Assembly (NCBI GenBank): GCA_965651365.1
Contig: CBFGSA010000074.1
Coordinates: 1-13,565 of the forward strand
DNA length: 13,565 nucleotides
Origin: DASSBG01 sp965651365
GTDB taxonomy: Bacteria; Pseudomonadota; Gammaproteobacteria; Xanthomonadales; Rhodanobacteraceae
Direction: 5' to 3'
Both the position numbers and the translations under genes were made by a program. Positions 5,967 through 11,714 of the stretch are shown in pieces. The notes under the pieces are model-generated. The model saw nothing but the letters and a program-made list of their open reading frames with translations, searched no databases and had not been told where the DNA came from. Within the stretch, counting starts at the first letter, position 1. Each line of letters opens with the position of its first letter.

Positions 5967-8462
5967 ATGAACACGAATTCTCGCCGAATCGTTCCGGGCC
6001 TGCTAGCTGCATCAATACTGCTGGGACTTGCCACTACTGCCAATGTAGCCACTGCGCAGAATGCGAGCACCGCAGATGCACAAGAACAGGGCCAGACAAC
6101 AAAGCAGCCGGACAAAAAAAACAAGGTCACGAACCTGTCCAGCGTGATCGTGACCGGCACGCGCACCAGCGACCGTACCCAGGCCGATTCGCTGGTGCCC
6201 GTTGACGTGATTCCCGATACGGTGCTGAACCAGTCCGGCGCGATCGATCTGGGCAACGCGCTGGACCTGGCTGTCCCCTCGCTCAATTTCCCGTTGGCTT
6301 CGATGTCCGATACCTTTGCCTTCGTGCGACCATTCCAGATGCGCGGCCTCAACAGTGACCAGGTACTGATTCTGGTTGATGGCAAGCGCTGGCATCCCAG
6401 TGCCCTGATGCTCACCCTGGGCCAGGTTGGACAGGGTTCGCAGGGCGTCAACATCAACACCATTCCGATCGGCGCCATTGACCACATCGAGGTGCTGCGT
6501 GACGGTGCTTCGGCGCAATACGGCTCGGACGCCCTGGCCGGCGTCATCAACATCATTCTGAAGAAAGGCGCCGAAGGTGGCGAAGCGGTGGCGAGTTACG
6601 GCAAGTATTCGGCTGGTGACGGCGATCGCACCCGCCTGCAGGGCAACATCGGCTTCGGCCTGGGCGACAATGGCTGGATCCGGGTTTCGGCCCAGGTCGC
6701 CGATCAGCAGCCGACCAACCGGGCCGGTCTTGACAACCGGCCGGGATTTACCGAGCTGGGCAAGAAGTACCAGGTCGGCATTCCCAATTCCAACAACTAC
6801 AATACCTTCTTCAACTGGGGTTATGACTTCTCGCCGAACGTGCACCTGTACGGTTCCGGCCATTACGGCCGCCTGATGGCCGAACCGATGGCCTTCTACC
6901 GTTATGGCACAAACGCCCCGGAACCGAAGAACGACCTGATGCAGTACCTGTTTCCGGATGGCGACGGCTTCAATCCGGTCGAGCATGGCGTGTCACGTGA
7001 CAAGTCGTTTGTCATGGGACTGCGTGGGGACACGGAGAGCGGCTGGACCTGGGACACGTCGGCTGCCTGGGGCTCCAATCGTGTCTCCTACGGCACCTTC
7101 AACACGGTCAACTTCGCGTTCTGGAACGACTTCGGCTACACGCCGCGCGACATTCACGACGGCACGCTGACCTCTTCACAGACCACTGTCGACTTGAACC
7201 TCGGCAAGAATCTGGGCAACAACTGGCATCTCGCCTTCGGCGGCCAGTACCTGCACCAGAACTACAAGATTGTCGAGGGCGACCTGGCCTCGTACTACGT
7301 TGGCACTTCCGGCGTCACCGGCGGCGCCCAGGGCTTTGCCGGTTGGGGCCCGGAGGATGCCAGCGACAATTCGCGCCACTCGATTGCCGAGTATGCCCAG
7401 CTTGAAGGCAATGTCACCGACCAGTTCAGCACTTCGGTCGCGCTGCGCCACGAGGACTACTCGGATTTCGGTACCAACACGTCCTATGCCCTGTCCGGGC
7501 GCTACGACTTCTTCAACGGCTTTGCACTGCGCGGCACGCTGTCGACCGGCTTTCGTGCGCCAGGGCTTGGCCAGCAGCACGCCTCGGTGACCACGTCGGT
7601 GTCCTACCCGGAAGGCAACTCGCTGGGCTTGCCCGAGGGCATCTATCTGCGCGGCCTGGTGCCAGTCGACAACAAGACCGCCCAACTGTTGGGCAGCGAG
7701 CCACTGAAGCCGGAGAAAACGCGCAGCGTCACCATCGGCGGGGTGTGGAGTCCGACCAACAACTTCACCACCACCGTGGATCTGTACGACATCCAGCTCA
7801 AGAACCGCATCCTGATGTCGAGCTCGATGTCCCTGGTGACCGACTCGGTCAAGGAATACCTGGCCGACAACGGCATCGTCAATTCCGAATACGTGGCGCT
7901 GGCCTATTTCACCAATGCGGCCGAAATGAACATCAAGGGCATCGGCATTGTCAGCAACTACCTCAAGGACTTCGACAACGGCGGCACCTGGCAAAGCACG
8001 ATCAACTACTCGTACCACAAGAACAAGGTGACCAAGGTCCGACCCAATCCGCCGGTACTGGACGCGCTGGGCGACATCGGTTTCCAGCGCATCACGCGCA
8101 GCCAGAGCAAGGGCCTGCTGGCTGACCGGATGCCGCGCTCCAAATTCATCTGGACCAACAACTATCGCAAGAACAACTGGGGCTTCACCGCCAGTGCCGT
8201 GCGCTACGGTGGCTTCACCGACTACAGTTCGACCAGCTATCTCAACGACGACATCTATCCCGCCAAGTGGCTGGTCAACGCGTCGGTCGACTACCACCTG
8301 GACCGCTGGACCTTCACCGTGGGTTCGGACAACATTTTCGACACCTACCCGAAGGAAGCGCCGGAGGGCAGCAACTTCCACGGCATTTTCAAGTACCCCA
8401 GCGCCTCGCCGTTCGGTCAGCAGGGTGCATTCTGGTACGGCAAGATCCGCTACACCTGGTAG
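5967..8462 (+). CDS. TonB-dependent receptor, classical plug-and-barrel type
   Basis: An 831-residue outer-membrane receptor. A signal peptide of 30 residues ends at ATA|Q. After a charged, Gln-rich linker there is a TonB-box-like segment LSSVIVTGTR (57-66). The plug spans about 74-200, with the hallmarks FQMRGLNSDQVLILVDGKR (123-141), NTIPIGAIDHIEVLRDGASA (164-183) and YGSDALAGVINIILKK. The rest is the barrel, including FRAPGLGQQ and PLKPEKTRS, and it ends in an aromatic residue (IRYTW). It has no carboxypeptidase-like N-terminal domain, so it belongs to a different receptor family from the one at 452-3454. No cysteine-rich or histidine-rich metal motif was seen, and the ligand cannot be named. 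It lies directly under operator block C and therefore probably shares its inducer with the dgc and ggt genes. The ATG at 5967 has GGGGAAG upstream and gives a proper signal peptide; the frame upstream to 5898 lacks one. Confidence 0.93.
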   Translation: MNTNSRRIVPGLLAASILLGLATTANVATAQNASTADAQEQGQTTKQPDKKNKVTNLSSVIVTGTRTSDRTQADSLVPVDVIPDTVLNQSGAIDLGNALDLAVPSLNFPLASMSDTFAFVRPFQMRGLNSDQVLILVDGKRWHPSALMLTLGQVGQGSQGVNINTIPIGAIDHIEVLRDGASAQYGSDALAGVINIILKKGAEGGEAVASYGKYSAGDGDRTRLQGNIGFGLGDNGWIRVSAQVADQQPTNRAGLDNRPGFTELGKKYQVGIPNSNNYNTFFNWGYDFSPNVHLYGSGHYGRLMAEPMAFYRYGTNAPEPKNDLMQYLFPDGDGFNPVEHGVSRDKSFVMGLRGDTESGWTWDTSAAWGSNRVSYGTFNTVNFAFWNDFGYTPRDIHDGTLTSSQTTVDLNLGKNLGNNWHLAFGGQYLHQNYKIVEGDLASYYVGTSGVTGGAQGFAGWGPEDASDNSRHSIAEYAQLEGNVTDQFSTSVALRHEDYSDFGTNTSYALSGRYDFFNGFALRGTLSTGFRAPGLGQQHASVTTSVSYPEGNSLGLPEGIYLRGLVPVDNKTAQLLGSEPLKPEKTRSVTIGGVWSPTNNFTTTVDLYDIQLKNRILMSSSMSLVTDSVKEYLADNGIVNSEYVALAYFTNAAEMNIKGIGIVSNYLKDFDNGGTWQSTINYSYHKNKVTKVRPNPPVLDALGDIGFQRITRSQSKGLLADRMPRSKFIWTNNYRKNNWGFTASAVRYGGFTDYSSTSYLNDDIYPAKWLVNASVDYHLDRWTFTVGSDNIFDTYPKEAPEGSNFHGIFKYPSASPFGQQGAFWYGKIRYTW

Positions 8463-8474
8463 CCATGCCGGACG

Positions 8475-8497
8475 GGCGCTGGGCCGGGGCCTGCGCC
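8475..8497 (+). terminator. possible terminator stem after the second receptor
   Basis: Thirteen bases after the receptor stop, GGCGC (8475-8479) can pair with GCGCC (8493-8497), and the self-complementary GGCC segments inside can extend the stem imperfectly. It is very GC-rich but has no T-run downstream, so intrinsic termination is uncertain. Confidence 0.3.
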
Positions 8498-8510
8498 GTG
8501 ATCACTACGT

Positions 8511-8540
8511 GGCGCTGCTCAGGGGGTCCTGAGCAGCGCC
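8511..8540. terminator. 13-base-pair inverted repeat between convergent genes
   Basis: GGCGCTGCTCAGG (8511-8523) and CCTGAGCAGCGCC (8528-8540) are perfect complements around the 4-base loop GGGT. It lies where the receptor gene (plus) and the LysR gene (minus) converge, and it contains the LysR stop codon (8519-8521). It would form in both transcripts, so a bidirectional transcription barrier or 3'-end stabiliser is the natural reading. No T-run follows on either strand, so a Rho-independent mechanism is not proven. Confidence 0.55.
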
Positions 8541-9421
8541 TTGGCGCGTTTGCGCACATGGTCCAGAAAGCGCTTCTGGACCGGGCTCAACGAACTGTCG
8601 GGCCGGTACAGCGCATACAACGCGACATCCAGTTTTTCCTTCAGTGGCCGTGTTTGCACCATGCCGCAAGCGTGACACCGGGCGGTGAAGGGGTCGACCA
8701 GGGCCAGGCCTTCACCGGCGGCCACCAGCGCATGTGCAAGCTGATAGGTCTGCACCCGGACTCGCGTCCTGGGGCGTGGATCGATCCGGGCAAGCTGGTT
8801 TTCCAGTTGGCTACCCAGCGCATCATGCACGTTGATGCCGATCAGGGGCTGGCCGGCGAGCGCGCTGACCGGCAGCGGTCTGGTCAACTCCTCGTCTGCC
8901 CAGAAACCTGGCGGGGCAATCACCATGATGCGACCCTGGCACAGAGCTTCCTGGTGCAGCTTGTGATGGCCGGTGTCCTGCAGGGTGAGTCCGATATCGG
9001 CTTCGTGCAACATCAGTGACACGCACATTTCGGCCGAATGCTGGGTGAACAGTTCTGCCGTGGTCCGCGGACAGGTCTTGCGCAAGGCCGTGGTGGCACC
9101 CACCAGCAGTGGCTGTGCCAGCGCCGGTGTGCAGGTCACGCGCAGGGGCCGCGTCTCGGGCTGGCCGATATTGGCAGTGAGCCGTTCCAGCTCGTGCAGT
9201 TCCTGGAAGATGCGGTCGATGCGGTGGCGCAGCAGCAGTGCATTCTCGGTCGGCTGCAATCGCCCCTTGACGCGACTGAACAGGGCGAAGCCCAGATGCT
9301 GCTCGGCTTGCTGCAGTGCCTTGCTGGCGGCGGGCTGGGAAATGTTGAGCAGGCGTGCCGCGCCGGTCAGGCTGCCGGCGCTCATCACGGCGTGTAGAAG
9401 TTCGATGTAACGCAGGCGCAC
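8519..9421 (-). CDS. LysR-family transcriptional regulator, probable activator of this locus (DgcR-like by context)
   Basis: A 300-residue LysR-type protein. The winged helix-turn-helix occupies residues about 3-62, with SLTGAARLLNISQPAASKAL (17-36) as the recognition motif and LGFALFSRVKGRLQPTENA as the wing. A linker helix runs to about 88, and the effector-binding domain from about 92 (LRVTCTPALAQPLL) to the end. The start is a GTG at 9421; it yields the canonical LysR N-terminus MRLRYIELLHAVM, and no ATG lies upstream before the in-frame stop. It is transcribed divergently from dgcN, the usual arrangement for a LysR activator and its targets, and four LysR-style operator blocks lie in the window. 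A LysR regulator called DgcR is known to control D-glutamate catabolism beside dgcN/dgcA in marine bacteria; orthology is inferred from position. The inducer is probably D-glutamate or a related compound (inference). Its own promoter was not identified. A small stem (GCACA/TGTGC, 9457-9469) lies in its presumed leader. Confidence 0.92.
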   Translation of the reverse strand: MRLRYIELLHAVMSAGSLTGAARLLNISQPAASKALQQAEQHLGFALFSRVKGRLQPTENALLLRHRIDRIFQELHELERLTANIGQPETRPLRVTCTPALAQPLLVGATTALRKTCPRTTAELFTQHSAEMCVSLMLHEADIGLTLQDTGHHKLHQEALCQGRIMVIAPPGFWADEELTRPLPVSALAGQPLIGINVHDALGSQLENQLARIDPRPRTRVRVQTYQLAHALVAAGEGLALVDPFTARCHACGMVQTRPLKEKLDVALYALYRPDSSLSPVQKRFLDHVRKRAKALLRTP

Positions 9422-9507
9422 GTTGCGATCCGCTGACTGGTGGAAGTTTCAGTCCAGCACAGTTTGTGCCGACAGGCAATCATCGCGGGGCATGCACGGC
9501 CAGCACC

Positions 9508-9573
9508 ACAACTTCGGGTTATGCACACTGCGTCACTTTTCATTGGCGGCAGACTTGCAGGCGTGACTATGCT
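9508..9573 (+). promoter_or_regulatory. LysR-type operator and promoter of dgcN-dgcA (block A)
   Basis: ACAAC-N5-GTTATG at 9508-9523, TTTCATTGG at 9538-9546, then 21 bases and TATGCT as the -10 (9568-9573), followed by CGAA. The predicted transcript start near 9580 places the palindrome centre at about -65, the usual LysR recognition position, and TTTCATTGG at -42 to -34, where the activation site normally abuts the -35. The block lies between the divergent LysR and dgcN genes, so it may also serve autoregulation of the regulator. Confidence 0.8.
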
Positions 9574-9604
9574 CGAAATCGGAGTCAAGCCGAGAATCCC
9601 CCGC

Positions 9605-10648
9605 ATGCACCGTCCCGCCAAAGCGCACGTGTCCGCCGCCTGGGGGCCACCCTATCTGCTGTATCTGGGCAATGCAGCTGATGATCTGGCGATCAAGACC
9701 GCGCGCGGCCTGGCGGCCTGGCGTCCGGACTGGTGCCTGGGTCAGCTGCGCGGGCCGGCGTGCCGGGCGCAGCTTGATCTGCCGGACATGAGCGTGAACG
9801 AAGCGGCTCGTGCCGGCGTCAACAGCATGGTGGTGGGCGTGGCCAATGCCGGCGGCGTGATGGCGCCGGAAATTGTGGCCGATGTGGTGGCGGCGCTGGA
9901 TGCCGGACTCAACGTGGTATCGGGCCTGCACCGCAAGCTGCGTGACAACGTCGATATTGCGGCGGCGGCCAAGCGCAATGCGCGCACCCTGTACGATGCG
10001 CGCGATGCAATGCCGGGCATTCCCGTCGGCACCGGGCGGCCGCGTGCCGGGCGGCGCCTGCTCACGGTGGGCAGTGACTGTTCGGTCGGCAAGATGTACA
10101 CTACGCTGGCGCTGGAGCGCGCGATGCGGCAGCGTGGACTGGCGGCGGATTTTCGCGCCACCGGCCAAACCGGCATCTTCGTGGCCGGCAGTGGTGTGCC
10201 GCTCGATTCGGTGGTGGCCGACTTCATCTCCGGTGCGGCCGAATGGATTTCTCCGGCGCGGCATGACGGCGGCTGGGATCTCATCGAGGGCCAGGGCTCG
10301 TTGTTCCACCCGTCCTACGCGGGCGTATCGCTGGGCCTGTTGCATGGTGCCCAGCCCGATGCGCTGGTGCTGTGCCACGAACCGACCCGGCGCCACATGC
10401 GCGGGCTGCCGGATTGCCCGCTGCCGGACCTGGCCTCGTGCCTGGGCGCCAACCTCGCAGCCGCGCGCCTCACCAATCCGAGGGTCCGGGCCGTGGGCGT
10501 GGCCGTCAACACCGCGGCGCTGGCGGAAGACGAAGCACACGCGCTGTGTCTGGAACTGGGAGCCCGCCTGGATCTGCCGTGTACGGATCCGGTGACGATG
10601 GGTGTAGAGCCGATTGTTGATCGACTGCTCGAATGCTGCGTCAACTGA
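9605..10648 (+). CDS. dgcN: DUF1611-family protein, DgcN-like (D-glutamate N-acetyltransferase)
   Basis: A cytosolic protein of 347 residues, matching the DUF1611 family. The N-terminal Rossmann-like part has PPYLLYLGNAADDLAIKTA (15-33) and VVGVANAGG (76-84). The C-terminal part holds a P-loop-like segment, LTVGSDCSVGKMYTTLALE (153-171), then DFRATGQTGI (182-191), VVADFISGA (203-211), the family signature IEGQGSLFHPSYAGVSLGLL (227-246) and LCHEPTRRHMRGLP (256-269). In published work DgcN acetylates D-glutamate to N-acetyl-D-glutamate, which DgcA then racemises. Other DUF1611 members have been proposed to act in amino acid metabolism without known chemistry, so the exact activity here is inferred from the pairing with DgcA. 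The frame is open from 9440, but the predicted promoter lies at 9508-9573. The ATG at 9569 overlaps the -10, so the ATG at 9605 (GAGAA eight bases upstream, leader of about 25 bases) is the best start and matches the family's N-terminus. Confidence 0.85.
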   Translation: MHRPAKAHVSAAWGPPYLLYLGNAADDLAIKTARGLAAWRPDWCLGQLRGPACRAQLDLPDMSVNEAARAGVNSMVVGVANAGGVMAPEIVADVVAALDAGLNVVSGLHRKLRDNVDIAAAAKRNARTLYDARDAMPGIPVGTGRPRAGRRLLTVGSDCSVGKMYTTLALERAMRQRGLAADFRATGQTGIFVAGSGVPLDSVVADFISGAAEWISPARHDGGWDLIEGQGSLFHPSYAGVSLGLLHGAQPDALVLCHEPTRRHMRGLPDCPLPDLASCLGANLAAARLTNPRVRAVGVAVNTAALAEDEAHALCLELGARLDLPCTDPVTMGVEPIVDRLLECCVN

Positions 10649-11619
10649 ACGTTCACCAGCACAGCTTCCGGTTGGGCGCGCCGTTCCGCATTTCCCGCGG
10701 CGTCAAGCACCAGGCCGACGTGGTGCTGGTCGAGCTGAGTCATCATGGCCATGTCGGACGCGGCGAGTCGGTGCCCTATCCGCGCTACGGCGAGTCGGCC
10801 GAATCAGTGCTGGCACAGATCGAGTCGCTTCGCCCCGAGCTTGAAGCCGGCATGGGACGGGACGAATTGCAGTCGCGGCTGGCGCCCGGCGCGGCACGCA
10901 ACGCACTCGATGTTGCGATGTGGGATCTGGAATCCAGGCTCTCCAGCGTACCGGTCTGGACCCGGCTGGGTCGGCCCCTGCGGGTACCCCTGCCCACTGC
11001 CCAGACCATCGGCCTGGACAGTCCCGACAACATGGCCCGGGCGGCTGCCCGCCTGTCCGGAGCACGGTTGCTCAAGATCAAGGTGGGTGCCGACCGGCCC
11101 GGCGAACGGATCGCGGCGGTGCGCGAGTCCGCACCCGGGCCCCGGCTGATTGTCGATCCCAATGAAAGCTGGAATATCGGCATCCTGAACAGTGTGCAGC
11201 CCGTTCTGGAAAGCTGTCGCGTCGAGCTGCTGGAGCAACCCTTGCCAGCCGATGCGGACGACGATCTGCTCGACTACGCGGGGTCCATTCCGGTGTGCGC
11301 CGACGAGGCCTGCCATGTGACTCCGGACCTGCCTCGGCTTCGAAACCGCTACCAGGCCATCAACATCAAGCTGGACAAGACCGGCGGTCTGACCGAGGCC
11401 TGGCGCCTGCTGCATGCGGCCCGCGACCAAGGCTTCCAGATCATGGTCGGCTGCATGGTCTGCTCGTCCCTGGGCATCTCCCCGGCACTGGAAATTGCCC
11501 GCGAGGCCACCTTCATCGATCTCGACGGCCCGTCCTGGCTGGCGCAGGATCTGCCAGGCGGCGTGCGCCTGCAGCAGGGCATGCTGCACCCGCCAGCCAC
11601 CGGCTTCTGGGGCGGCTGA
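10633..11619 (+). CDS. dgcA: enolase-superfamily racemase/epimerase, DgcA-like (N-acetyl-D-glutamate racemase or dipeptide epimerase)
   Basis: 328 residues of the mandelate racemase / muconate-lactonising fold. An alpha+beta capping domain covers about 1-115 and a TIM barrel the rest. The catalytic set is complete: the acid/base lysine pair motif LLKIK (Lys148, Lys150), metal ligands Asp175 (VDPNESW), Glu201 (LLEQP) and Asp224 (CADEA), and the opposite-face lysine Lys246 (NIKLDKTGG). FIDLDGP (294-300) carries the Asp-x-Asp typical of the dipeptide epimerase branch. DgcA proteins interconvert N-acetyl-D- and N-acetyl-L-glutamate; L-Ala-D/L-Glu epimerases are the closest alternative, and sequence alone does not separate them. 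The gene overlaps dgcN by 16 bases and has only a weak ribosome site, so translation is probably coupled to dgcN. That tight pairing is the main argument for DgcA rather than a stand-alone dipeptide epimerase. Confidence 0.85.
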   Translation: MLRQLNVHQHSFRLGAPFRISRGVKHQADVVLVELSHHGHVGRGESVPYPRYGESAESVLAQIESLRPELEAGMGRDELQSRLAPGAARNALDVAMWDLESRLSSVPVWTRLGRPLRVPLPTAQTIGLDSPDNMARAAARLSGARLLKIKVGADRPGERIAAVRESAPGPRLIVDPNESWNIGILNSVQPVLESCRVELLEQPLPADADDDLLDYAGSIPVCADEACHVTPDLPRLRNRYQAINIKLDKTGGLTEAWRLLHAARDQGFQIMVGCMVCSSLGISPALEIAREATFIDLDGPSWLAQDLPGGVRLQQGMLHPPATGFWGG

Positions 11620-11621
11620 CC

Positions 11622-11687
11622 ACAACTGGCGGTTATGCCCGCTGTTGCAGATTTCATTGGTGATACCCGCCAGTCTGCGATTATGCT
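11622..11687 (+). promoter_or_regulatory. LysR-type operator and promoter of ggt (block B)
   Basis: ACAAC-N5-GTTATG at 11622-11637, TTTCATTGG at 11652-11660, then 21 bases and TATGCT as the -10 (11682-11687), followed by CGAA as in the dgcN copy. The block begins two bases after the dgcA stop codon and fills the whole dgcA-ggt spacer. The predicted transcript start near 11694 gives ggt a leader of about 21 bases containing a perfect GGAGG (11703-11707). Confidence 0.8.
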
Positions 11688-11714
11688 CGAATTGATTATC
11701 GTGGAGGGAACAGC

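Noticed and set aside
7176..8381. 401-codon open frame on the minus strand inside the second receptor
   Set aside because: A Val/Gly/Ala/Arg-rich translation without domain features, lying wholly antisense to a convincing receptor; typical of high-GC shadow frames.
8463..8518. A small gene between the second receptor and the LysR gene
   Set aside because: The 56 bases are filled by stem-loop sequence and no frame with a ribosome site exists.
9440..9604. Longer N-terminus for the DgcN-like protein from 9440 or from the ATG at 9569
   Set aside because: The operator and -10 (9508-9573) lie inside this stretch, the extra residues do not resemble the family, and the family-like N-terminus begins after the ATG at 9605.
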